Of a stretch of 64,000 nucleotides of DNA, positions 41,958-49,577 are shown in pieces. Position 1 is the stretch's first letter. Every line of letters starts with the position of its first letter. This stretch comes from VRUE01 sp963814915. Its GTDB lineage: Bacteria; Actinomycetota; Thermoleophilia; Solirubrobacterales; 70-9. The notes below the pieces were generated by a model. It did no database searches, had not been told where the DNA came from, and saw only the letters and a list, made by a program, of their open reading frames with translations. The translations under genes were made by a program, and so were the position numbers. The DNA is taken from NCBI GenBank assembly GCA_963814915.1, contig CAWFEI010000009.1:69866-133865 (forward strand), read 5' to 3'.

Positions 41958-42563
41958 TCATCCCGCCCGCCGGTAGCGGATGTGTGTGGCTAGCGGCGAG
42001 TGCAAGACCTCAACGGGCTCAAACCCGAGCGACTCGACGCCGTCGAAGATCCGCTCGCCGGAGCCGAGCAGGACCGGCGCGATGTCCAACGTGAGCTCGT
42101 CGACGACCCCGGCAATGAGGGCCTGGCGCACAGTCGAGGCGCCGCCCGCGATGTCTACGCCGCCCTCCCCGGCCGTCTCGCGCGCTTGTGCGTAAGCGGC
42201 GTCGAAGCCGCCGGTGACGAAGTGGAAGGTCGTCCCGCCTTCCATCTCGATCAGCTCGTGAGCGTGATGGGTGAGCACAAACACCGGCGCGTGGTAAGGC
42301 GGCTCGGGACCCCACCAGCCGCGCCAGTCCTCATCCCACTCGCCGCGGATCGGCCCGAACATGTTCCGCCCCATGACGTACGCGCCGCGCGGGCGCATGA
42401 GCCAGTCGGTCGCCGTCGCGTCGGCGTCGTTGGCGCGCTCGTCGCCGAGATGCCAGGCATGGAGCTCGCGCCCACGCTTACCGAGCGGAGTCTCGCGGCT
42501 CTGGTCGGGCCCAGCGACGAAACCGTCGAGCGAGATCGACATGTGGCAGGTGGTGTCCGGCAT
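41958..42563 (-). CDS. Dihydrofolate reductase-like (RibD C-terminal family) enzyme
   Basis: A 201-residue single-domain NADPH-dependent reductase of the YwjB/YyaP type. Visible: CHMSISLDGFVAGPDQ at the N-terminus, RGAYVMGRNMFGP, YHAPVFVLTHHAHE, and the dinucleotide-binding GGVDIAGGASTVRQALIAGVVDELTLDIAPVLLGSGERIFD. These proteins are related to riboflavin-pathway reductases and DHFR but are usually not folate enzymes; the true substrate is unknown. ATG 42563. It is common on mobile or accessory DNA, consistent with the integrase and transposase remnants on either side. Confidence 0.85.
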   Translation of the reverse strand: MPDTTCHMSISLDGFVAGPDQSRETPLGKRGRELHAWHLGDERANDADATATDWLMRPRGAYVMGRNMFGPIRGEWDEDWRGWWGPEPPYHAPVFVLTHHAHELIEMEGGTTFHFVTGGFDAAYAQARETAGEGGVDIAGGASTVRQALIAGVVDELTLDIAPVLLGSGERIFDGVESLGFEPVEVLHSPLATHIRYRRAG

Positions 42564-42578
42564 CGGCGTCCTCTCGGG

Positions 42579-42845
42579 TTAGTTTGCGACTTGCAATTGG
42601 CGACAGCACCCCTGGAACCGCCGCCAAGCCACCGTATTGAAAGCAGCCGGAGCCTGCGACGCCTGGGTTTCGTTGGTGAGCAAGAGGGCGCCGGCGTGGG
42701 AGCAGAAACCCTCGCCGTCCGCGGTCACCTCTACCGTTTCGGGCTGTCCGTTTCGATTCACCTTCAAGGTGAAGCCTCCTGAGCTGGGAAGTGGGTCTCG
42801 ACAACCGCATTTTCCCGGCTCAGGAGGCGGAATCTCGCCGTTCAA
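42579..42845 (-). mobile_element. IS1380-family transposase N-terminal remnant
   Basis: An 88-codon frame whose middle (VNRNGQPETVEVTADGEGFCSHAGALLL) matches the opening of IS1380-type transposases, which run ...VTADGEGLVSHAGALLL then continue for some 400 residues. Here homology stops after LLL and the frame drifts into QASQAPAAFN and ends. The only start is a TTG at 42845. No DDE catalytic residues remain, so the element is dead. Family assignment is from remembered conserved wording. The 5' part spans the 10-bp inverted repeat listed separately. Confidence 0.6.
42775..42827. repeat. 10-bp inverted repeat in the IS1380 remnant
   Basis: CCTCCTGAGC (42775-42784) and GCTCAGGAGG (42818-42827) are perfect inverted copies 33 bp apart, at the 5' end of the transposase remnant. 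They could be part of the element's end or a structure over its translation start. The matching far end of the element is not seen in the window. Confidence 0.45.
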
Positions 42846-43037
42846 GCTGGCTCAGGCAAGGGCACTTGGCGCAAGATCTGGGCTAGCGGACTCGCCTGGC
42901 GCGAACCCGCCTGCTCGCTCTCCGTGAGAGCGTACGGTGGAAGACACGTCGACAGGGTAGTCCTTACGTTGGTCTTGTCGCTCAACTCGCCTCGAGCTGC
43001 ATTTGCGAGCTCAGATGACCTCGGAGGGAGGCCGGTA

Positions 43038-43244
43038 CTACGGGAAGACGGTCTCCCCCGTCTCGCTGTCGACGATCGTGATCGCGACCGCGGGACAGGC
43101 TTCGGCGGCCTCGAGCATCAGGTCGTCCGGACCGGTGCCGATCACTTCGGCGATGTCGCCGAGGCGGAAGACCTCGGGGGCGATGTCGACGCAGTCGCCA
43201 TGGACGCTGCACTCGTTCGGGTCGACGGTGGGGACGTAGGTCAT
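43038..43244 (-). CDS. [3Fe-4S]-type ferredoxin
   Basis: A 68-residue ferredoxin of the small actinobacterial kind. The cluster ligands are Cys12, Cys18 and Cys50 with His15 in the fourth position (CSVHGDC...CP), the CxxHxxC variant found in some P450-partner ferredoxins. The rest (DIAPEVFRLGD, AITIVDSETG) fits the family. ATG 43244 overlaps the stop of the upstream ferredoxin reductase gene by 4 bp, so the two are made together. It would pass electrons from the reductase to an acceptor, either the membrane cytochrome of this operon or a P450. Confidence 0.92.
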   Translation of the reverse strand: MTYVPTVDPNECSVHGDCVDIAPEVFRLGDIAEVIGTGPDDLMLEAAEACPAVAITIVDSETGETVFP

Positions 43245-44434
43245 GCTGCCACTTCCTTTCGGTCGGCGGCGGGAAAGTGGCCGCTGTCGATTTGCTTGCG
43301 AAGGGCTGGGATGGCGCGCGGGCGTCCCACGGTCAGGCCGCCGACGGCAATGCCCGACTGAGTGAAGACGGCTTCGAAGTCGCGCGACGCCGGGTCGCCG
43401 TCGAACGCAATGTCGTCCGAACGGTGGGCGTGGCCGACGTACTGGATCCGCAACCCGTACTGGTCGCTCCAGAAGCTGGGCAGCGGGGGCGTGCCGGGAT
43501 ACTCGCCGAGCATCGACTTGGCGACCGCGGCGCCTTGCCAGGCGGCGGCGTCCCAGTGCTCGGTGCGGGCATGCACGCCGAAGCGCGGGTCGAAGGGCAC
43601 CGAGGCGTCGCCGGCGGCAAAGACAGCGGCCAGCTTGGTGCGGCCGGCGGTATCGGTGCGCACTCCACCGGCCTCGAGGCCGCTGCCGTCCAGCCAGCCG
43701 GTGGCCGGGATCGTGCCGACGCCGACGACGACCGCATCGCAGGCAAGCACAGTGCCGTCGGCGAGGACGAGCTCCTCCACACTGCCGCTGCCGCGGGCGC
43801 CCTCCAGCATCGCGCCGGTCAGGACTCGGACACCTTCGTCCCGGTGCAACTCGGCGAACCAGGCGCCCAGCTCGGCGCCGAGGATCGGCGCCAGCGGCGT
43901 CTCCAGCGCCTCGATCATCGTCACCTCCACACCGAGCCGCCGCGCCGTCGCCGCCACCTCCTGGCCGATGAAGCCTGCGCCGACGATCGCCAGGCGGGCG
44001 CCGGCGGTCAGCTCGCCGCGCAGCCGGCGGGCGTCGGTCAGCGTGCGCAGGTAGTGGACGTTCTCGAAGCCCTCCAGGAACGGCAGGCGGCGGGCGGCTC
44101 CGCCTGTGGCGATCAACAGCTTCTCGTAAGAGAGCTCCGCGCCGGAGTCGAGCAGCAGTCGCCGCGCCGCCGGATCCAGGCCTTCGGCGCGGACGCCGAG
44201 CAGCAGATCGACCCGCTTCTCCTCATACCACTGCGCCGGGCGGTAGGCGACCGTCTCCTCGTTCACATCCCCGGCCAGCAGCTCCTTGGAGAGGGGCGGC
44301 CGGTCATAGGGCGGGTCGGGCTCAGCGCAGACCATCCGCACCGGACCTTCGTAGTCGCGCCGCCGCAGGGTCTCGGCGCAGCGCTGAGCGGCGAGGCCGC
44401 CGCCGACGATGACAACACCATTGTCTTTCATCAT
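43241..44434 (-). CDS. FAD-dependent ferredoxin reductase
   Basis: A 397-residue flavoprotein of the putidaredoxin/rhodocoxin reductase type. FAD motif GVVIVGGGLAAQRCAETLRR at the N-terminus; PYDRPPLSKELL; NAD motif LAIVGAGFIGQEVAATARRLG near residue 150; VFAAGDASVPFD second FAD motif. The C-terminal domain reads HWDAAAWQGAAVAKSMLGE and PSFWSDQYGLRIQYVG. It moves electrons from NAD(P)H to the adjacent ferredoxin. The ATG at 44434 overlaps the membrane cytochrome stop (ATGA) with GGAGG upstream. Part of the redox operon 43038-46975. Confidence 0.92.
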   Translation of the reverse strand: MMKDNGVVIVGGGLAAQRCAETLRRRDYEGPVRMVCAEPDPPYDRPPLSKELLAGDVNEETVAYRPAQWYEEKRVDLLLGVRAEGLDPAARRLLLDSGAELSYEKLLIATGGAARRLPFLEGFENVHYLRTLTDARRLRGELTAGARLAIVGAGFIGQEVAATARRLGVEVTMIEALETPLAPILGAELGAWFAELHRDEGVRVLTGAMLEGARGSGSVEELVLADGTVLACDAVVVGVGTIPATGWLDGSGLEAGGVRTDTAGRTKLAAVFAAGDASVPFDPRFGVHARTEHWDAAAWQGAAVAKSMLGEYPGTPPLPSFWSDQYGLRIQYVGHAHRSDDIAFDGDPASRDFEAVFTQSGIAVGGLTVGRPRAIPALRKQIDSGHFPAADRKEVAA

Positions 44435-45102
44435 GCTTCCTCCAAGGCCGGGGTTTGGGAAAGGGAGCCGCCGCGCTGGTGGGCGGCGGGAAGTGGGCGG
44501 TGGTCGCGCCCACCGGCGTGTTCGCGTTCCTCCTGGCGCGAGCGGCTGCGCTTGGCGCCGCCGGAGAACACCCGGTAGACGAACAGGCCGGCGATGACGG
44601 GGGCCGTCATCAGCACCCACCAGCGGAACCAGACGGTGGACGCGTCGGTCCCGGAGCCAAACGCGTGGACCAGGCCGAGCACGTAGACGAGGATCGTCGC
44701 TCGGTGCGCTTTGCGCCAGAGCTTGGCGCCGACCCGTTTGCGAAAGTAGAAGCTGAGGCCGAGCGCGGCGGCGAGGTAGCCGCCGATCACGCCGAGGCCC
44801 GTCCACAAAGGCCGGAAGCCCATCGTGAAGGGAACGGTCACCCCTTCCACCCCGGGGTTCAACCAGGGGTCGCCGAGCAGGGTGATGCCGTGGACAGAGA
44901 TCGCGATCAGACCGGCGAGGGCGGTGTGCTCATGGATCGCCAGCAGTTTGCGTGAGAGACCGGGGCGGCGCATCACCTTGCCGGCCATCATCAGGCCAAG
45001 GCCGACTGAGATCGTCACGAGGACCAGCGCGACCAGGCCGGAGGCGCGGCTCGCCAGCCACCAGCCGTGGGTCTGCAGCGTGGTCGAAGCGGCGGCGTTC
45101 AC
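44431..45102 (-). CDS. Ferric-reductase-like transmembrane heme protein
   Basis: A 223-residue membrane protein with about six helices, of the FRE/MsrQ-like cytochrome b group. Heme-ligating His pairs are visible in RKLLAIHEHTALAGLIAISVHGITLLG and in RKAHRATILVYVLGLVHAFGSG. The basic C-terminal tail (GGAKRSRSRQEEREHAGGRDH) has no flavin or NAD domain, so electrons must come from a separate reductase, plausibly the ferredoxin system next door. Such proteins carry electrons across the membrane. Start GTG 45102 overlaps the ApbE stop. Family function is known; the route here is inference. Confidence 0.85.
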   Translation of the reverse strand: MNAAASTTLQTHGWWLASRASGLVALVLVTISVGLGLMMAGKVMRRPGLSRKLLAIHEHTALAGLIAISVHGITLLGDPWLNPGVEGVTVPFTMGFRPLWTGLGVIGGYLAAALGLSFYFRKRVGAKLWRKAHRATILVYVLGLVHAFGSGTDASTVWFRWWVLMTAPVIAGLFVYRVFSGGAKRSRSRQEEREHAGGRDHRPLPAAHQRGGSLSQTPALEEA

Positions 45103-46088
45103 CGGGCCCTCCCCCCGACCAAGGTGTCCGGAATGCGGATACGCGGACGGGCGACGCTTAGTGGGCCGACAGCCTCGATCCGGCCGCTGTCATGAATCAG
45201 GAAGCCGCCCTGTTCGGCAAGCACGTCGAGCCCGGCCTCGGGCCCGGAGAGCAGCGCGGCCTTGGAGAGGGTCTCCGCCTCGACCGCGGTCTCACCGAGC
45301 GCGGTGACGCCGACCAGCCCGGTCCAGGCCGGCTCGCCGGTCGCCGGGTCGAGCAGGTGGTGGGCGTAGCGGCCGTCCTTGTCGCGCCAGATGCGCACGT
45401 TGAGGCCCGAGGTCGCGACGCCGCCGGTGCCGAGCCGAAGCACGTGGGCGCGCTCCCCCGTCAGCGGATGCTCGACGTAGACCTCATAGGGGTTGACCAG
45501 AGCATCGGCGCCGCCGATCCGTATGTCGCCGCCGCAATCGACGATGAAGCGCGAGTAGCCACGCAGCTGTGCGGCAACGAGGTCGGCCGCCAGCCCCTTG
45601 CCGGCGCCGCCGGTGTCGAAGCGGACGCCGGGCGGGCGAGAGATCGTGCCGGCCTGCTCGTCAACCTTGAATCGCCGCCAGCGCGCCGCCGGATTGGGGC
45701 TCGCCGGGTGTCGGGGAGGTGCCTCACCGAGGGCCACGCCAAGCGGGGCGCCGGGCATCCCGGCGCGCGAGGCGACATACCCGGCCGACTCGATCTCGTC
45801 GGCCAAGGTCGGATCGACCAGGCCGCCGCTGCGCTCGGCCGCCATCAGCCCCGCCTTGACCGCGGCTCGGAGCAGCTCGGACGCCGGCACGCACTCACGC
45901 GGATCGGCGTTGAGCGCGCTCAGCTCGCTGTCGGGTTTGAACCGTGACAGCGCCGCGTCGAAGTCGACGATGAATTGCCGCGCCCGCTCGGCTGCCACCG
46001 GCGCCGGAGCCATCCCGGGCTCCGGCTCGCCGATCAGCAGCCGGACATGGGAGCCCATCGCGTCGAAGGTGACGTCGTGCTCGCTCAT
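45099..46088 (-). CDS. apbE: FAD:protein FMN transferase (ApbE)
   Basis: A 329-residue flavin transferase that attaches FMN to Thr/Ser of exported proteins. Features: VTFDAMGSHVRLLIGE at the N-terminus, FDAALSRFKPDSELSALNAD, GGLVDPTL, RFDTGGAGKGLAADLVAAQL around residue 160. FIVDCGGDIRIGG, ATSGLNVRIWRDKDGRYAHHLLDPATGEPA and VTALGETAVEAETLSKAALL (metal-binding Asp/Thr region) follow. No clear lipoprotein signal is seen, so it may act in the cytoplasm or be exported another way. No standard FMN-binding acceptor domain occurs in the operon; the two small Ser/Thr-rich proteins upstream are the only candidates. Confidence 0.93.
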   Translation of the reverse strand: MSEHDVTFDAMGSHVRLLIGEPEPGMAPAPVAAERARQFIVDFDAALSRFKPDSELSALNADPRECVPASELLRAAVKAGLMAAERSGGLVDPTLADEIESAGYVASRAGMPGAPLGVALGEAPPRHPASPNPAARWRRFKVDEQAGTISRPPGVRFDTGGAGKGLAADLVAAQLRGYSRFIVDCGGDIRIGGADALVNPYEVYVEHPLTGERAHVLRLGTGGVATSGLNVRIWRDKDGRYAHHLLDPATGEPAWTGLVGVTALGETAVEAETLSKAALLSGPEAGLDVLAEQGGFLIHDSGRIEAVGPLSVARPRIRIPDTLVGGRAR

Positions 46089-46089
46089 G

Positions 46090-46380
46090 TCACGAGGCGC
46101 TGGTCGTGACTGGGGCGGCGCCGGAAGCCGAGACTGCCGACGCCGAGCTCGTGGTGACGGGGCCGCTGGTCACGGTCGAGGCGCCGGGCGCCGGGACGAA
46201 GGTCGTGACGACTCGCCGCTTTATCACCTTGCGGACCAGGACCTGCTGGGGCGCCGGAGCGCTGGCGGCGCTGAGCTTGTAGGTGAGCACGGCGAAGAGC
46301 ACCGCAAAGAGGGCTACCGACCCCCAGAGCACCAGGGCGGGACTGGGGCGGCGGGTTCGGGCTCGCTCAGTCATCGCCAT
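46090..46380 (-). CDS. Small membrane-anchored Ser/Thr-rich protein
   Basis: A 96-residue protein. After a basic leader (ERARTRRPSP) comes a membrane helix (LVLWGSVALFAVLFAVLTYKL), then the phrase APQQVLVRKVIKRRVVTTFVP. A tail made almost only of Ala, Ser, Thr, Val and Gly (GASTVTSGPVTTSSAS) follows. The tail element AST-VTS resembles, loosely, the SGATxTS flavinylation site used by ApbE. The VRKVIKRR-VTT element recurs as VRTKVIRRTIHVT in the next gene upstream, so the two are related in plan. The start is ATG 46380 (or 46374), overlapping the upstream stop. It ends two bases before apbE. Confidence 0.6.
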   Translation of the reverse strand: MAMTERARTRRPSPALVLWGSVALFAVLFAVLTYKLSAASAPAPQQVLVRKVIKRRVVTTFVPAPGASTVTSGPVTTSSASAVSASGAAPVTTSAS

Positions 46381-46975
46381 GCTCGCTCTCGTGCTCATGC
46401 TCGCCGCCACCGCCGGCCGCTCCGCCGCCGCTGCTGGAGGTGACGACCGGTGCGCTCGAGCCTCCGCCAGAGCCTGCGCTGGCGCCGCTCGTGTGAGTGG
46501 CGATTGGCGCGGTGTGAGCCGCCCCGCCGCCGGAGCCGGCGTTGGAGTGAGAGCCGCTGGTGTGGGTGGCGACGGGCTTGGAGCCCGAGCCGGTCGTCGC
46601 CCCGGCGGAGCCGCCGGGGGAACTCGACGATCCGCTGGAAGAGGTCGAAACCGGCGAGGAGGTGTAGGAGGAGGAAGACGGGGTGGATCCCGCCGACCCG
46701 GTCGAGGAGGCGCCCGTGGTGGCACTGCCGCCACCGCCGCTCCCACCCGCGTAGCCGCTGGCGGTACCGGCGACCGGGGACGAGCCAGCCGGATGGTTCG
46801 GTTTGGCGTGCTTGGTCACGTGGATGGTCCGGCGGATCACCTTGGTTCGGACCTGCGGCTTGGCGGCCACCGGTTCGGAGGCCTGCTGGTGATTCGCGCT
46901 CAGCGCCAGACCGGTCAGCCCCCCCAGGCCGAGGATGGTCATGCCCGTCGCGATTCTCGTCTTGACTCTTTTCAC
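46367..46975 (-). CDS. Exported Gly/Ser/Thr-rich repeat protein
   Basis: A 202-residue protein. A short signal/anchor (IATGMTILGLGGLTGLALSAN) is followed by VRTKVIRRTIHVTKHAKP. Some 140 residues of low-complexity Gly/Ser/Thr/Ala come next, with three loose repeats of the PVATHTSG...AGSGGG kind. A His/Glu end (EHEHESEHGDD) may bind metal. No domain is recognised. The start is GTG 46975 with GGAG six bases upstream. It opens the minus-strand redox operon and is divergent from the response regulator gene. A scaffold for flavin, metal or surface display in the ApbE system is inference only. Confidence 0.62.
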   Translation of the reverse strand: MKRVKTRIATGMTILGLGGLTGLALSANHQQASEPVAAKPQVRTKVIRRTIHVTKHAKPNHPAGSSPVAGTASGYAGGSGGGGSATTGASSTGSAGSTPSSSSYTSSPVSTSSSGSSSSPGGSAGATTGSGSKPVATHTSGSHSNAGSGGGAAHTAPIATHTSGASAGSGGGSSAPVVTSSSGGGAAGGGGEHEHESEHGDD

Positions 46976-47112
46976 GTCGATCTCCTCCTGGCCGAAGTTG
47001 TCGACGCAGTGTGGACCGGGTGCGTTCAAGTCGAACCAAGGCGCCGGTAAAGGGTTGGCAAAGCCTCACGCCGCCCCTGGGCCTTCCCGAATCCCGCCGT
47101 TACAGTTGCCGC

Positions 47113-47829
47113 ATGGCCACCCCGGCGCCGAGCGGACGCATCCTCGTCGTCGAGGACGAGGGCTCTATCTCCGAGCCGTTCGCCGAGGCGCTGCGCCGGG
47201 CGGGCTTCGAGGCGCTGGTGACGGGGACCGCGGCCGGTGCGCTGCGCATCGCGGAGGAGTCCGAGCCGGACCTGGTCATGCTCGACCTCTCCCTCCCCGA
47301 CGGCGACGGCCGCGACGTCTGCCGCGAGCTGCGCCGGCTCTCCGACGTGCCGATCGTGATGCTGACCGCGCGCGGCACCGAGATGGACAAGATCGTCGGC
47401 CTGGAGCTGGGCGCCGACGACTATGTGGTCAAGCCGTTCAGCGCCGCCGAGGTGATTTCGCGGATCCGGGCCGTGCTGCGTCGCAGCACCCCGCGCGACG
47501 GCTCCTCCGCGGCGCCGATCCGGATCGGCGAGCTGGAGCTCGACCCGGCCGCGCGGATCGCCAGGCTGGGGTCGGCCGAGCTCGAGCTCTCGCGCAAGGA
47601 GTTCGACCTGCTCGGCGAGCTGATGCGCCACGCCGGGCACGTGGTCACACGCGAGGACCTGATGGCGAAGGTCTGGGACGTCAACTGGTTCGGCTCCACC
47701 AAGACGCTCGACGTCCACGTCGGCTGGCTGCGGCGCAAGCTCGGCGACGACCCCAACGACCCCACATACATCGAGACCGTGCGCGGGGTCGGGTTCCGCT
47801 TCGCCGTGCAAGAGCCTGAGACGCAATGA
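47113..47829 (+). CDS. OmpR-family response regulator
   Basis: A 238-residue regulator. Receiver: ILVVEDEGSISEPF with the acidic pair, phosphorylated Asp in LVMLDLSLPDGDG (near 54), Lys in DDYVVKPFSAAEV. DNA-binding winged helix from about 135 (LELSRKEFDLLGELMRHAGHVVTREDLMAKVWDVNW, KTLDVHVGWLRRKLG, ETVRGVGFRF). It overlaps the histidine kinase gene by 4 bp. It is divergent from the redox operon with 137 bp between, so this two-component pair is the likely regulator of the ferredoxin/ApbE genes. ATG 47113 fits the receiver start. Confidence 0.93.
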   Translation: MATPAPSGRILVVEDEGSISEPFAEALRRAGFEALVTGTAAGALRIAEESEPDLVMLDLSLPDGDGRDVCRELRRLSDVPIVMLTARGTEMDKIVGLELGADDYVVKPFSAAEVISRIRAVLRRSTPRDGSSAAPIRIGELELDPAARIARLGSAELELSRKEFDLLGELMRHAGHVVTREDLMAKVWDVNWFGSTKTLDVHVGWLRRKLGDDPNDPTYIETVRGVGFRFAVQEPETQ

Positions 47830-49193
47830 GTCTGCGGGCGACCCTGCTGCTGGCGTTGGCCTATGTCCTGCTGCTGGCGCTGATCGCGCTCGGTGTGCCG
47901 CTCGCGGTCAGCCTGCGCGACCGGGTCGACTCCGAGGTCAAGAGCCAGGCACGCAGCCAGGCCGAGGTCGTCGCCGCCAGCGCCTCGGAGCTGCTCGACC
48001 CGTCGCAGCCCGCCGGCCTGCGACGGCTGGCGAAGATCTCCGCCGACAGCGTCCGTGGGCGAACGATCGTCGTCGACCGCCGCGGCCGCCTGCTCGCCGA
48101 CTCGGCCGGCGAACCGCTCGGGCGCAGCTACGCCAGCCGGCCCGAGGTCAGGGCCGCGCTGCGTGGCAACAGCGAGCAGATCAGCCGCAACAGCAGCACT
48201 CTGGGCGCCGACATCCTCGCCACGGCCGTGCCCGTGCTCGAGCACGGGCGGTCTGGCGGTGCGGTGCGGATCACGCAGAGCGTCGCCGCCGTCAACCGCG
48301 CCGTGCGCACCTCCCTGCTCGACCTCGCCGCGCTCGCCGGCGTCGTCGGTCTGCTCGGCCTCGCCGCCGGCGCCCTGATCGCCCGTCAGATCGCCCTGCC
48401 GATCCGCCGTCTCGACCGCGCCGCGCGCCGCGTCGCCGAGGGGGATCTGGAAACCGCGGTGCTGGTCGAGGGCAGCTCCGAGCAGCGTTCGCTCGGCCGG
48501 GCTTTCAACGAGATGACCGAGCGGATCCGGCGACTGCTGCGCTCCCAGCAGGACTTCGTCGCCGACGCCTCGCACCAGCTACGCACGCCGCTCACCGGCC
48601 TGCGTTTGCGGCTCGAGAACCTCGCCGACCGGAAAGCCGACGACGTGGCGACCGCGGCTGAGCTGGAGGCCTCGATCGGCGAGATCGACCGCCTCTCGCA
48701 GATCGTCGACGAGCTTCTGCTCCTCAGCCGCGCCGGCGAGCACGAGTTGCCCGGCGAGCGCATCGACCTCGACGAAGCGGCGGCGCGGGCGGCCGAGCGC
48801 TGGCGCCGCACCGCGGAAGAGCGCGGGATCGCGGTCGAGCTTGACGGCAACGGCCAGGCAAGCGCCTGGTGCGCCAGGCCGGACCTCGACCGCGCGATCG
48901 ACTCGCTTGTCGAGAACGCGCTGCGCTACTCGCCTTCCGGCTCCACGGTTTGGATCGCTTCCGCCCCGGGCCGTATCGAGGTTCTCGACGAGGGGCCCGG
49001 ACTGGAGCCGGGCGAGGAGGAGGCCGTCTTCGAGCGCTTCAGCCGCGGCAGCGCAGGGCGGCGCGGACCGAGTGGCACCGGACTCGGTCTGGCGATCGCG
49101 CGTGAGCTGACCCGGCAGTGGGACGGCGACGTCACGCTGCGCAATCGCGACTCGGACGGCCTGTGTGCTGTCATTGAGCTACCGGAGCGATGA
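47826..49193 (+). CDS. Sensor histidine kinase
   Basis: A 455-residue membrane kinase. Two helices (LLLALAYVLLLALIALGVPLAV and LAALAGVVGLLGLAAGALIA) flank an extracytoplasmic sensor of about 130 residues. A HAMP segment (RQIALPIRRLDRAARRVAEGDLE) follows, then the phospho-acceptor His in FVADASHQLRTPLTGLRLRL near 248. N box SLVENALRYSP, G1 EVLDEGPGLEPGEEE and G2 GPSGTGLGLAIARELTRQ complete the ATPase. It pairs with the response regulator just upstream. The sensor domain has no recognised ligand site. Confidence 0.94.
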   Translation: MSLRATLLLALAYVLLLALIALGVPLAVSLRDRVDSEVKSQARSQAEVVAASASELLDPSQPAGLRRLAKISADSVRGRTIVVDRRGRLLADSAGEPLGRSYASRPEVRAALRGNSEQISRNSSTLGADILATAVPVLEHGRSGGAVRITQSVAAVNRAVRTSLLDLAALAGVVGLLGLAAGALIARQIALPIRRLDRAARRVAEGDLETAVLVEGSSEQRSLGRAFNEMTERIRRLLRSQQDFVADASHQLRTPLTGLRLRLENLADRKADDVATAAELEASIGEIDRLSQIVDELLLLSRAGEHELPGERIDLDEAAARAAERWRRTAEERGIAVELDGNGQASAWCARPDLDRAIDSLVENALRYSPSGSTVWIASAPGRIEVLDEGPGLEPGEEEAVFERFSRGSAGRRGPSGTGLGLAIARELTRQWDGDVTLRNRDSDGLCAVIELPER

Positions 49194-49573
49194 TTTCGAC
49201 GGCAACCCTGAAATGGCTCGGCCTGGCGTTGCTCGGCATCGCCATCGCGGCCGGAGTGGCGATCGCCGCCGGCAATCTAGCCGGACAGCAGATCGGCCTC
49301 TCCTCCGAATCGATCTCCGCCGGCGACGCATTGGCTCCGGTGGCGCGCTCGACCGTGGGCCACCGTTCGGCGCATTCGGGCAAGCGCACCGGCGATGGCC
49401 GGCCGACTCCGACCGCCCCTGCGACGACGCGGTCCACCCCTGCTCCCCAGCCCGAAACGCCGACGGCGGTCGAAGCCCAGCCGCCGCCTCGAGAAGGAGA
49501 CGACTCGCATGGCGGTGGCGGCAACGGCGACTCGGGCGGCAGTGGCTCGGGCGGCCACGGCGCCGACGACTGA
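49190..49573 (+). CDS. Small membrane-anchored protein cotranscribed with the kinase
   Basis: A 127-residue protein beginning with a hydrophobic anchor (LGLALLGIAIAAGVAIAAGNLAG), then QQIGLSSESISAGDALAP and a Pro/Thr-rich stretch. A His/Gly/Asp-rich end (DDSHGGGGNGDSGGSGSGG) follows. The tail resembles the low-complexity C-terminus of the exported protein encoded at 46367. Its ATG overlaps the kinase stop by 4 bp, so it is made with the two-component system. It may be an accessory sensor or another redox-system component; no domain is recognised. Confidence 0.65.
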   Translation: MISTATLKWLGLALLGIAIAAGVAIAAGNLAGQQIGLSSESISAGDALAPVARSTVGHRSAHSGKRTGDGRPTPTAPATTRSTPAPQPETPTAVEAQPPPREGDDSHGGGGNGDSGGSGSGGHGADD

Positions 49574-49577
49574 CGGC

